28,529 nucleotides of DNA from Lactifluus volemus (taxonomy: Eukaryota; Basidiomycota; Agaricomycetes; Russulales; Russulaceae), in contig WTXI01000410.1 in NCBI GenBank assembly GCA_022376515.1, positions 1-28,529 of the forward strand, in the 5' to 3' direction. The position numbers and the translations under genes are program-made. This document shows, one piece after another, positions 10,201 to 20,284 of the stretch (the stretch's first letter is position 1; each line of letters begins with the position of its first letter). The notes beneath the pieces were generated by a model. That model was not told the origin of the DNA. It searched no databases and saw only the letters and a list, made by a program, of their open reading frames with translations.

Positions 10201-13176
10201 CTCGTTCTGGAAGGGTGTTTGTTCGAGGTGGTCGTCCCAGTAAATAGATGCATACGACAGGGCAGGTGATATGTGTTTGGTGATTCGAGATTCAAGGTCT
10301 GGGATGTCGTTGTTAGCGAGATATGAGGACTCCAGTTCGCATATGTTGAATTTGAGGGTATCGAGCATCAAACTAAGACAGGAATGTGCCAATTGATGGT
10401 GGGCGTCGCCAAGGTCCACATAAAACACTTCACTCTTCTTGTTCGTCAGAAAGTCGCGGAATGACGTATGGAGAGGAACGATGGGTCCAGCTTGATCAGG
10501 TGAGGTGACATTACTCAGCAATGAGCCGAGGTGACGGAGTAACCCAACAACTGGTCCAGAATCCTCGGGGTCATGGATTGGCGCATACCGTCGCAGGGCA
10601 ATCAAGTCGCGGACGGAGAAGGGTTCGATAGCAGCCAAAAGTTGACCCATGACGGACCGAAAAAGCATCAATGCTTCATGCGGTTTGAAGTATCCCTCAA
10701 GGACCTCTTCGTATAACTTATCCAGCGGATCTTGTCCAGTGCGATCGCGTGAGTGTCCCAAGAGGCGTTGTACGCACTTCTTCTCGCTAAACCCAAAGCT
10801 AGCAGGAGGGTTATTTATGAACCCGCATGCAACAGCTGCCCACTGAAACAGGCCTTCTGCTGACTTCGCTAGTTCGTCACCGTGGTCTCTGTACACGTGG
10901 CGAGGAAGCTCCTTCTGGAGGTACACGCCAATATCTTGCTCCGTTTTGGCAGCGAGTATGGCATCATCCATTTGGAGAGTGCGGACGGACAACGCATTGA
11001 GAAATGCAGGTTGGATACCATTCTCCGGCCGTGAAGTGATGAAAATGCGGAATTTGGGGGAAGGTCGAAAATATGTTGGGCAAGGAACGTGTGGAGGCCA
11101 AATTTACCAAATGCATCTCCACTCTCATCTATTGCATCAATGACGATGAGGATTGGGTCAGCGAGTTGGAGGTTCTTGAGCGGTTCGAGGATGAGATATT
11201 CAAAAAGTGTACGATAGTCTCGGGTACCACGAAGAGAGGAATTATCCTTGATGACCTTCCCGAGGGCGAGTTTGAAAGCATGAGAGCGATCGGAAAGGTC
11301 GCGAGCAAGTGTGGTGAAGAGCTGGTAGGCCTTGTCTTTGGATTGTTCCTTCCGCAGGAAGGAGAAGTAACAGCCGAGACGGTCTTTCTCGAAGCGCCGT
11401 GCGACCTCGTGGGCGATCGAGGACTTTCCCGTACCGGCCTGGCCGAGGAGAACTAGCCCACGCTCAGATTCGGGATTCTCAATCCATTTGAAGATGTGGT
11501 CCAGAAATTCTTTGCGTGTGCCTGGAAGACAGCGCTTCTCATCACCGAAACGCCAGCCTCCCTTATAAGGCATTTCTCTTATTTTTGCATCCAATTCTGT
11601 ATATTCCTTTATCAAATGACGATCTTGTGACGATCCAGATTACGCACCAGCTTCCAACGCTTGGTTTGACATCTCCCGTAGCTGTGCGTTCATTTGAAGC
11701 ACAGTGACCTCGGTGGTAATAGTGGCACGAGTGAGGAAATTGTCTCGCAGCCGGACAAGGACGGTGCGGTAGTGTTCGATTTCTCCGTCAACTTGGCCTG
11801 CGATGTTTTTCAAAGTCCTCTTGCCTATAAATCACGGGTTTATTGAGGCCCGCAAGAGAGCAAGTCAAGATAACGTACCGACTTGCACATCCTTCGCATA
11901 CGATTCAATGAACTTGGCAAATTCATAGACACGCAACAGCATGTCCTCGAGAATTTTAGCCTGCATAGACTCGGGCTTGATGTTCCTCAAGGCATCGGCC
12001 TCTTTCGTAAACTCAAACGCCTCGCGTATCGCCTCAAGTAGTGTTCTAATATTGTTGTCACGATAGACCTGCTTTAGCAAAGTCTGGAGACGAGGTGGAA
12101 AAATAAATGATGAATGTTCGATATCCTCCGGTAAGGAGACGTACCTCAGGGATCAGTGAGAGTACCTTCCATGCAGTCGACGCATAGGTATTCAGCTGAA
12201 GAGAGGGAGAGTTAGCTAAGAGAAGCAACGATGGCAAGTATCATACTTCTGCGATTGGACGGACGGCGTCCATTACCTGCTTTAGGACTTCAACAGCACC
12301 GTTCCACGTTTTCATCCCTTCGATAGCTTCCTCAGCGTGACGCAAAGCAGTGGCTGACATCTCCGTCTGGCTGTCCGCTTCTGGTCCTACAGGGGTATCG
12401 CTTGGAGAGGGAGGACCATCCGTGTTGGGTGAGGGGGATAGAGGGGCGGTAACTGCCGTTGGTTGCATGACTTCTTCGTTGATTTGGTCAGTAGGACACG
12501 CGTCACCTCCTTCAGGAACAGGGTCTTCTATATTGGCCTTCGTACGGTCTGGGGGATTGGCTATCGGAGTTACAGACGAACTCGCGGTTGATGACACGAT
12601 AATCGTTAAATGGGGTGGAGCCGGCTCGGTTGAATGACCGTTACGTCCGTCAGCAGGGCCAAAGACAATATCAAATTCTAGATGTAGGGATGATCAGCCA
12701 GACTGACGAACGTGAGATCTTTTTTTTTAAAAAGACGAACCGCGATGGGTCTCACAGACAATCTCTTGCTTTCCGACCAGGACGTCTTTCTGTATGGTCC
12801 TTTTCGCAAAGAGAGATATTGTAATACGAGAAAGTGGTCGTAAAACACTGTAGGAAGGTCAGTTTGTAAATAGAGATAGGAAGACCATGTTCCCTAACAA
12901 GGCGTCGACAATCTCGTTCCATTCCGCACCATCTCCCACTCTTTGCACACATCGTGTCTGCCAAGTTCTCGCCCCGTCAGTCACAGAAACGTAAAATCTG
13001 TTTCTTCTCCCAGGGAGGGAGAGATTGTGCGCTCTAAGGACTGGTGAGGGAAAAACTTTTTTTAGTACTTTGTCAGAGCGCGATCGTATAGATACTTTAC
13101 CGGTCAGCTGGAGTGGATGCGAGCCCTGTTGCGTTTCACTGACCTGAGCGCAGCCGATTTCGCGTATTCCAGACAT
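6873..13176 (-). CDS. NLR2: complete-length C2-NACHT-WD40 NOD-like receptor with two frame breaks
   Basis: Paralogue of NLR1. Inferred exons: 13176-13101, 13040-12899, 12847-12741, 12677-12247, 12195-12145, 12083-11879, 11824-11648, 11596-10072, 10018 to about 7217, then a C-terminal segment to a TAG at 6873. All junctions are GT-AG and phases agree with NLR1. The C2 domain shows LRAHNLSLPGRRNRFYVSV, AEWNEIVDA and ISLFAKRTIQKDVLVGKQEI. A Pro-rich linker and helical region follow; NACHT has Walker [10 protein letters not shown] and Walker B ILIVIDAIDESGD. WD repeats number 20. Breaks: the NACHT exon is 1525 bp against 1526 in NLR1, losing one G near 11056-11060; a base is also missing near 7230, giving a stop (DLLC) ahead of a tail in another frame. 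As read, the protein would end inside NACHT. Either a recent pseudogene or a sequence with two indel errors. Confidence 0.85.
7217..9790 (-). repeat. NLR2 WD40 tandem repeat array, 20 repeats of 43 codons
   Basis: Twenty consecutive WD40 units form one open exon. Framework residues ([27 protein letters not shown]) are strongly kept. The two residues after ASAS and those around TI-x-V-x-D vary: [40 protein letters not shown]. The ninth unit is aberrant (VKICVSYPARRR), matching the aberrant ninth unit in NLR1, and the thirteenth is shortened. Twenty repeats could make about three seven-bladed propellers. Confidence 0.95.
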
Positions 13177-13828
13177 TTGAGAATCTGAACTCTAAGTAAT
13201 GGTTGACAGCAGGGGAGGATTGGGTTTTTGAGAGACTTTGAAAGGGATCAAAACGAGGCCGAGCGGAGTTGTTCGGGAAACCGGCAACTTGTACTCACCG
13301 GGACCGGGGACAAAGTCGACCACGTTGCAGATATGTTGTGACACCGCCCCAACACCGCGCGGCGCGCTATATAGTCTCGGACAAAAGGTGCAATAACAGT
13401 GATTGTTGTGATACCTCAGATTTACGGTATCCCCGCACTGGCACTCGCGAGTGTAAGCTTGCAGTCGGGGCCATTCATCGCTATATGCCGAGATTTTAAG
13501 GTCCTGATCACGTATTTCAATATAGCCTTCAACATAATTTCACCAGTCTCAAGTATCATCGATATCATCTTAAGGGGAGGTCATCCCCGCATTTCGGAGG
13601 TATCCATCGCATATTACTATAACTGTACAGCCACGGAGGATGTCAGCACCAAGGATATTATATGGTCTCCACTACATCACCACCAAAGTCAACACCGACG
13701 ACGAATGTACTACCTAAAAAAACCAAAAACTAGCATGGATTTTTACGCTAGGTATTCGAATCATCATCGCCACCGTCATATCATACATGATGGGTGTGCA
13801 CGACCCCATAAACGGGAAGCTCGAGCGC
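13177..13828. other. Intergenic between NLR2 start and ATG18 stop
   Basis: About 650 bp separating the NLR2 5' end from the ATG18 3' end on the same strand. It should contain the NLR2 promoter and the ATG18 3' UTR. No coding sequence with a recognisable motif was seen; the ATG18-proximal end has a decayed counterpart upstream of NLR1. Confidence 0.5.
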
Positions 13829-15379
13829 CTAATCGTTCGCCGCCTCGTCTGCCGAGTCGAGCAGTCTGCAGGTGGTGGTGACGTCAGAGTTATTTGTATT
13901 TATTGTAAAGAGAAACCACGCACGAGTACTGCTTTGTCAGAGAGCATTCTCCGCCATTTTCGAGATCGATGTTGTACGAATAGAAATAGCCCTCGGAAGA
14001 GACGACCATGATTTGCGGCATTGTCCTAATAATGAGGATTTCCCAAGTAAAGGCATATAGCATTCCGAACGGAAAATGAGATTGGAAATAAGGACGCACC
14101 CGCTTAAGGCTACGATACACCGCGCGCCACTCGTTGGCAGTTTGAGAAATGCGAAATCTCTCGAGGGTTCCCACATTTCGGTGAGGGTGTTCGGAAGGTA
14201 TCCGCCGACGGACGACGTGATATTCTTCGTCAAGTGCAACGACCGCCGTCGGAGGTTCGACGATACCCCTCCGCTTTTCTTCTTCTTATCGTCTACAAAG
14301 GCATCATACCCTCTCTCGAGCGCCCCTGCACCTTCACGGCTGTCCACGCTTCCCGAAGGACTCGTAGCATGCTCTTCCCTACTACTGCTGCTGTTACTGT
14401 TGCTGCGTCCACTGCCGAGCTTGAAAATATGTACTGTGTCGTGCGCGCTGCTCACTGCCAGTAGGGTGCTAACCACATTGAAGTTGAGCGAGTATATACG
14501 CGCCTCACGCGTGCCGCGGCGGAACTGATACAACTTCTCCGCGCTTGGGACGCCCCACACGCGGATGACGGTGCCCTTGTCCGAGGCGGTTGCGAGAAGG
14601 GTGCCAGGACTATTCAGTGCAAGCGCGGAGATGGGCGCCTTGTGTGCGCGGATGATCTGCGAGACGGTGAGAGACTTGGTTGAGAAGAGTAGGACATCGC
14701 CGGACGTTGCGCCTGTTGAAGAGGACTGAGCGGGAGGCGCTGGGGACGAGACGGAAGAAAGTGCAGGCGAAGGCACTGGAGAGGGGTAGGCGAGGTATGA
14801 GTTATCGGCAGAAGGGGAAAGAGCGACGATTGCTTCAGGATTTGGTGGGGTCTCGATGACGTGCTGAAGGCGCATGTTGGAGATGTCATAAATGTAAATC
14901 TCCGTCTCTAGAACGATGACGAGGGTCTTTCGATTCATTTTGACGGCAAGTATTGAGGAAGGAAAGAGGAGCTCGCAGATCATGGATTGTCGCTGTGGTG
15001 GATGGAATAGAATGAGGAGTTAGCTGAAACTGGCGGCGCCTGCGGCGTACCTTTGTATTCACGATCTGTAGTTTGCGCGGACTTGAAGATGGCTGATCCG
15101 CAGCGCCGACGAGAGCGATAAGTGATGTACAGAAGAGCATCTCTACTATCCCGCGTGCACCATCGTCTGGTTTGACATGAGCAGCGTCGGGGAAAAACGT
15201 CATACGTGAACATAAACGCACTCATAGTATAGACTCGACCGAAGGGGTCGCAATTGGTGATACTGTAACCCTTACGCGTCCCAACAGAGATACATCTGTC
15301 AGGAGCAGTGAGTTGTGAACCGTTCCAGACCTAGGATGGCTACACACGTGAAATCCTGGTTAAAATTTGCGAAGAGCAT
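13829..15379 (-). CDS. ATG18: Atg18/WIPI-type PROPPIN, autophagy protein
   Basis: PI3P- and PI(3,5)P2-binding beta-propeller; in yeast Atg18 acts with Atg2 in autophagosome formation and in vacuole membrane homeostasis. Six exons: 15379-15348, 15295-15222, 15166-15051, 14992-14100, 14025-13924, 13865-13829. All introns are GT-AG and 52-74 bp, and the total is 1254 bp or 417 residues with no frame break. Family signatures: [20 protein letters not shown] at the start, [40 protein letters not shown], the lipid-binding motif FRRGT at about 231-235, and ending [16 protein letters not shown] Ser-rich stretch at about 270-300 and a basic, partly hydrophobic loop ([17 protein letters not shown]) fit the membrane-associating loop of PROPPINs. 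It is the upstream neighbour of NLR2; its 3' end was copied by the NLR duplication. The family (Atg18 rather than Hsv2/Atg21) is judged by the ends and length. Confidence 0.93.
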
Positions 15380-15884
15380 GGAATTCGTTCGTTGCATGGT
15401 CGCTGTTCGGTAATGACTGTGAAGTAAGAGCGAGGAATGGCTGAAAGAACAAGACGTACAAGGGTTTCCCTCAGAAGAGTAATAGCCTTGTACGCTTGTG
15501 GGCGACAATCCTGGAAGCGTCAGCGCAGGTGGCGAGGAACGTTCGAGTTGCGAGCCAACGCGAGTGCCAAACCTCGTCGCGCGGAATAGTCTGATTATGT
15601 AATATTAACTAAACCCAGGAAGTGCTAGTCTCATGCTAGTGCCGTGTAGCAGTAAATTAAAGTCACGCATTTCAGGAGTGAAATAGAGCATAGGCCGAAA
15701 CGCCATCTCGGTTGAGGGCTAGATGTCAGAGATCTGGCCAGATGATATATAGATGCTTTATTGCTCGGTTTGATGTGTCATGCAAATGCTCACTGTACTG
15801 CTACTATCTTTCGATTCGCTAGTGTGTGCAGTGAGGAAGCACGTTATTCTGGTTGTTTTCTCCATTTGAGAAAAATATCTTCTT

Positions 15885-15975
15885 CAGACTTAGACTGGAG
15901 TCAAACCAGCAACCTTGGAATATCACATGAGATCTGTTATAGTTCCATGCTCTTCAAGTTGAGCTACGGAAGGTT
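15885..15975 (-). mobile_element. tRNA-like SINE remnant, copy A
   Basis: On the minus strand an A box-like TAGCTCAACTTG (15966-15955) and a B box-like GGTTTGACTCC (15907-15897) are spaced as in tRNA promoters. The T arm folds (GCTGG, loop TTTGACT, CCAGT) and the D stem pairs (GCTC with GAGC). The acceptor ends do not pair and the anticodon arm is poor, so it is not a functional tRNA gene. A related unit is at 24320-24385. Confidence 0.45.
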
Positions 15976-16039
15976 AGTTGCAAGTAGTGGGGAGCCTGAT
16001 GAACAAGATTTGCATAAAACCAAAATTGCCAATTGCCCG

Positions 16040-16073
16040 ACATCCACACTACTTGTGTGGCTACAAAAATTTA
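16040..16073. repeat. Dispersed 34-36 bp motif, copy 1 of 3
   Basis: ACATCCACACTACTTGTGTG followed by GCTACAAAAATTTA. Related copies are at 16291-16325 and 16866-16899, all in the same orientation. Copies 1 and 3 share further upstream similarity (AAAATT-ACCAATTGC). Probably fragments of one repeat family. Confidence 0.5.
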
Positions 16074-16290
16074 GGCAGCGACACAATGTGTAACGAAATG
16101 CGTACACTAAGTTTTAATGAAGGTACTAGACGGGCACAGAGTAAGGGACAAAAGGAAAGCCACCTCACTTGGCGATAAGATAGGCGGACGCTAAGCCCAC
16201 GCGATTCGACGCGAACTTGGCAACGGCATTGGCTAAATCAGGTTAAACATGCCGTGAAAGTGAGTGCAACGAACCATTGCTCATGGGATT

Positions 16291-16325
16291 ACATCCACCC
16301 GGCTTCTTGTGGCTACAGGGTTTTT
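16291..16325. repeat. Dispersed motif, copy 2 of 3
   Basis: ACATCCACCCGGCTTCTTGT then GGCTACAGGGTTTTT. It is the most divergent of the three copies and lies 250 bp from copy 1. Confidence 0.4.
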
Positions 16326-16561
16326 GGAATGAAAGATAGCATACTACTGTGCTTCCAGCTCGGACAGGGAAGAAGAAAGGTGAAGCAGGTTGACTCTTTG
16401 CGAAGTTATTTGCGACACGTGATGATGTGATTTGAGAGTCCGACGCGGCCCCTAGGTCAGGCTTCTTTGGGTGCGATCCGAACTTTGTAAGTTACAACGT
16501 TTGGAATCCAAGTGATTCCAGTGAAGCGCGGAGGTGGCAACACTAGTCCTGCTCCATGAAC

Positions 16562-16795
16562 TCACATATGAATCGCGCTGGTTTTCCGACTCCATGCCCA
16601 ACGGCCCTGAGTCCAAGTCCCTTCTCCAGTCCCAGTGTTGAACGATGTAGTCCTAGGAAGCCCGCCTGGAGGGCTGTACGTGAAATTGTACGGGGGCTGG
16701 CCGTCCAGAGTAGAGACATAGTAGTGGGAAGTGGTGGGATCGAGGTAATTTGAGAGAACTACGGTAGCCATCTCCAGTTCAAGTTGATCTACCAA
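16562..16795 (-). CDS. Possible small hypothetical gene, first exon
   Basis: A 77-codon frame reads LSNYLDPTTSHYYVSTLDGQ, then TTSFNTGTGEGTWTQGRW and KTSAIHM. A likely internal start is the second Met (MATVVLS). A good splice donor GTGAGT overlaps the last codons near 16562, so it could be an exon of a longer gene. The next stretch (about 16520-16460) also contains a short open segment (ITWIPNVVTYKVRIAPKEA), but no fitting intron could be fixed. It has a faint look of small basidiomycete proteins with a DUF6593-like fold; that is a guess. Flanked by repeats, so it may be a relic. Confidence 0.25.
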   Translation of the reverse strand: MVDQLELEMATVVLSNYLDPTTSHYYVSTLDGQPPYNFTYSPPGGLPRTTSFNTGTGEGTWTQGRWAWSRKTSAIHM

Positions 16796-16865
16796 AGGTC
16801 AGCTATTAATACAGTTGCATGAGTAATGATAGGATGTATGTGGTAAAAAATTTACCAATTGCACC

Positions 16866-16899
16866 ACATCCACGCTACTTGAATAGCTACAAAATTTCA
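16866..16899. repeat. Dispersed motif, copy 3 of 3
   Basis: ACATCCACGCTACTTGAATA then GCTACAAAATTTCA. It is followed directly by a G-rich stretch (16916-16945). Confidence 0.45.
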
Positions 16900-17266
16900 C
16901 GAAGTGCTAGCTTAGGGGGGACTTGGGGGAGGGCAGGGCCCGGGGCAACCTGGGCGCACAAGATGTCGAAAAGTCATCTGTATGCAGCGAAGTCCAGGCC
17001 GCGGAGATCGGGCCAGAACCACTGAACGCGTATGGTCGCCGTCACTAACAACTTGAATTGATCCCGCCGAGTCTCATATCGTAGTAGCGAATGTCGCATT
17101 GTTAACGTACCGTACTGTAGTGCGTACTCCGCCGGTCCCGCCGATGGTCCGGCGATGGTCACTGGCAGATCGGTAGGTCTCGATCGGAGCCAGACCCGTC
17201 TTTTCGTTCGTTTCCTTGGCTTTCTTAGACTACGCCACCTATAGAGTTATCTGTGGTCCCCGCTAT

Positions 17267-17545
17267 CTACAAGTGCATACCGCATGCCAGAGTGTTCGAG
17301 GCCGTTTTTGTCGAGAGCATGGATAAGGCGCAAATCATGATAACGTGGTCTGCTAAATGTGGGTGCGTCCAAGTCCCACTGGCATTTTCTCTTCTCGTGA
17401 CGGTACTCAGTGTTGCCTTCTTTAGTTGCCAGATCCAGGCATCATTCAGCTTCACGGGCAGGGCCCATCCCCTGGACCACTTTGCGAAGAAGGCGTCTAC
17501 TCGTGTCCATGTTTGCCCTTCGATATTCAGTTCAAGTTTGAGCAC
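17267..17545 (-). pseudogene. Doubtful KilA-N-like fragment
   Basis: The frame includes KLNDAWIWQLKKATLSTV and NASGTWTHPHLADHV. KilA-N domains typically end in a motif like GTWVHPxLAxxLAxW; GTWTHPHLADHV fits the first half, but the expected A-W-x-SP continuation is missing. No full domain and no neighbour gene support it. It could be chance. Confidence 0.15.
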
Positions 17546-18097
17546 CCACTACTAGGCGGCGGGCCCACTCCAGCTTTCCTCAAGAGTCACATCTAACTCT
17601 CCTATCCACATTGTTATCCAAGAGCACGTTCGAGTCTGGCTCCCCTTCTCGACGTCTACCAGAAAGGTCTTTCACTTGTCACAGTGTCTCCCTGTCTTGC
17701 TTCCCTTCTATCTTCACCAGAGAATCCAAGACAAATGGAGCAGGAGCGGAAACAATAGCAACTGCTGACTCGGGTCTGAAATTCAAGAACCAAGGGTATA
17801 TTGCAATCATTTGTTGCCGCACCATTCTGAATATGAGAGTGGGTCTCACCACCAACCGATGACCGATCCACTTCAGTATGGACACCCCCTCATTATTCTA
17901 TGCTGATCTCGTGCAGAACTATTTTGAGTGTTGAATGAGCCATGTAGGTTTCACTTGTCGCTTGCCGACCTTCAAATTCATGTCGCGTACATCCACACAC
18001 AACTTGAACTGGTGGACTCTGATTAGACGGGAAGTTTTCTGATGCAAATTTCTGAGAGTTTCTTACGTAGTGTTACTATGCACCGGCAATTTACCCG

Positions 18098-18110
18098 TGC
18101 GAAGCACGAC
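18098..18110. other. Perfect small hairpin CGTGC-GAA-GCACG
   Basis: The sequence CCCGTGCGAAGCACGACG contains a five-base stem with a three-base loop. Short GC-rich hairpins like this occur near the 3' ends of Helitrons and in other repeats, but no CTRR end or element body was identified. Confidence 0.3.
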
Positions 18111-19339
18111 GATGAGGTGATCCTGCAAGAGCTCCCACAAATTTCCTATTGATAGAAGAGCGACGTATCAGCTACACCGTTTTTTTAACGAGACTGAGGC
18201 AGAACGGGAACAGTGAAGGAGGGTGATGGACCCAGCTTGTGGTGTGCCCAAGCCCTCAGAGAGCCAGATGCCAGACGTTTGATCAACCTTGATCTATAGC
18301 AGAGCTTCTATCCCGGCCTACTTCCAAACCTGGCTTTATTGCGCCTTCAAAGACGACACCCTCGTTGCGTAGCGCGTACATGGTCAGCTGTTCTTAGGTC
18401 AGAAAATCCAACATGACAGAGTTTGATGCAAATTTGATGCATCTTGACGGCTGAAATCAGGAGGTGACTTTTTTTTTTTTGACAAGAAACCAGAAATTGT
18501 CAAGGAAACAGACTCTAACTTTTTGTTAAAAAAATGAGGCTCTATCGATCAACGACCAACATCTGGACATGCGCCCGGACCGAAGGCCGTAAGACCTCGT
18601 CTTTGTGGTACCGACGTTCCTCAAGGCCATTAATTGATAACTATGAGTCCACCAATAGTTAGCATCAGGGGTGAGATACTTACCTACAGTCACACAATCT
18701 AGCGTAGTTCAGGTAAGCGCCGCGGCCATACATGACTTCGGAAGTTTAAATTGAAGCGGTGGACCGGTGGTTTGAGGGGCCTCGTGTGCGGAGGGTACAG
18801 AGATCCTTGCGGGATGTGGCGTTCAACTCTACTGTGATGTTCTCATTCTACTGCCTGGAGTGGGCGCGCTCGGTCTGTATGTGAGACCGCGCCGGGTGCT
18901 AAGTGACCCTAGCGAAATTATCGGCCGTGGGTAGCCAATTCGGGCCGGAGAAGCGCGGTCTCATCCCCGCGGGCGCCGCAACTTTGCCTTCGGTTACGTC
19001 CTTCATCCTTCCTTTCCAGCATTTCGTCCAAGACACACCTGAAGTCAGAATATTCAGACCCGTACTCGTAGATGCTGTTCTTTATGTCTTTATGTGTTAC
19101 ACTCGGTGGTGGGGTTCATGGTTTGTCGTTCCGAGTCTCAGATGACGCCAGAATCCAAACGAACAGAACGTTCAAAATCGAAGGGGCTCGTGTAAGGAAG
19201 GCCATTTATGATATTGATATTTGCCACAGACCGGGTAGTTCGCTTCAATTTCGCTACAGAGAGGGATAGTGCGTCAATGACGCTGTCCTGCGACCAAATT
19301 TTCAGCGAATCGAGAACCAATCATGATGCCGGTGGGTAG

Positions 19340-19347
19340 TATAAAAA
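19340..19347 (+). promoter_or_regulatory. TATA box of the secreted-protein gene
   Basis: TATAAAAA lies 57 bp upstream of the ATG at 19404. The same element and its flank (AAGCCTTCAATCGAC) are retained in the second copy at 22492-22499. Confidence 0.65.
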
Positions 19348-19403
19348 GCCTTCAATCGACTACAGCTTTCGCCACTCAGCAGTCAGCGCTCAGGACATCA
19401 GAA

Positions 19404-20284
19404 ATGTCATATCCAACCGTGCGACTTGCATTCCTGCTTCTCCTTTCTGGTTTTGCATTTGCCCAAAGTACTAAGCCTCCGGTGCCATTGCCACTTCCAC
19501 AGGTGCCCAGGCCATCGTGTCAGTTCTTTATCCGAAATGCTCCCCGGGTTGGGATTGGGTGCGACTCAGAGTTTTGTTTGTCCAAACCTTTTAAAAAGTA
19601 CTCATTGCGACGTCAAGTCATTCAACTCCCTCAGACAAAATCCTTGTCATATGGCGGCGTTACTGTTGGCAGAGTGCAGTCCTGACGGCTGTATGTCATT
19701 CCCCGTGTCTACCACCCTCGCTTCCTCACGTCTTGTAGCATATCTTGTCCCAGCGCTGAAGCCGAACCAGACATACGTAAACACAAGGGAGGGTGCAGGC
19801 CCGTGCATGTGCAACACCGTCACATATTCGCTTTTATCTGCATGTGGCGCATGTCAGGATCGTGATTACATGGAGTATGTTTCGTTGGATCCCTCCCGTG
19901 ATTTGCTTTTTCCAACCTGTTGTTAGTTGGGCTGGTTGGGTTTACAACTGCACAGAGATTGTTGAACCCTCAATGTAAGTCAATTGTTAAGCAAAGCTCT
20001 CATTACTCTGTCTGACAGAGAATTTTAGTTATCCTAAACCCGTCCCCAACGATACATGTGTACCAGATTGGGCTCGGCTCAACCCTGAAGTCAGTTTGTT
20101 CATTTCCGTTTCAGGCACGTATTGATTGATTATCTCAGGTGGGAGGCACGTGGGATGAAATCGGATCCATGGAGGCCGGCAGTATGAACTTCTCCTCTAG
20201 TATTCTTCAATTCGCTGTCTTACAGATAACACCCTAGGATGTCCTGAAACGTGTGGTGGCAATACCAATAGAACGTGCGACTGA
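19404..20284 (+). CDS. Secreted cysteine-containing protein (basidiomycete family), unknown function
   Basis: Predicted 197-residue secreted protein. Exons that join in frame: 19404-19558, 19599-19690, 19739-19874, 19927-19974, 20029-20089, 20139-20181, 20226-20284. Introns are GT-AG and 40-54 bp; the first (40 bp) is the least certain. It starts with a clear signal peptide (MSYPTVRLAFLLLLSGFAFAQ). The body has KSFNSLRQNPC, GPCMCNTVTYSLLSACGACQ, WAGWVYNC and VPDWARLNPE, then a Cys-bearing end GCPETCGGNTNRTCD. The SAC-x-AC-Q and VP-x-WA pattern is, as I recall, shared by a family of Agaricomycete extracellular or membrane-anchored proteins, many of which carry a transmembrane helix; none was found here. 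Asn-x-Thr sites suggest glycosylation. A decayed duplicate lies at 22560-23451. Confidence 0.72.

Larger units (their letters stand above)
15380..16555. other. Repeat-bearing intergenic DNA upstream of ATG18
   Basis: No convincing gene. It would contain the ATG18 promoter near 15380-15600. From about 15890 it holds a tRNA-like SINE remnant, two of three copies of a 35-bp motif (16040 and 16291), and the sequence TGATTTGAGAGTCCGAC near 16430, which recurs near 24420. It looks like decayed transposon-derived sequence. Confidence 0.5.
17163..18954. other. About 1.8 kb without a convincing gene
   Basis: Open frames are short and without clear family signatures. Items seen: a minus-strand frame 17545-17267 with weak KilA-N flavour, a small perfect hairpin at 18098-18110, a T11 run near 18469-18480 and an A7 run near 18528. 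It reads as decayed or repeat-derived spacer between the ATG18 side and the secreted-protein duplication. Confidence 0.45.

Noticed and set aside
11073..11456. Plus-strand 127-codon frame inside the NLR2 NACHT exon
   Set aside because: Antisense of the conserved NACHT coding region, which has Walker motifs on the minus strand.
14076..14528. Plus-strand frame of 150 codons within ATG18
   Set aside because: Antisense of ATG18 exon 4, which is confirmed by family motifs and splice sites.
15885..15975. Functional tRNA gene
   Set aside because: A and B boxes and T arm are present, but the acceptor stem does not pair and the anticodon arm is not formed.
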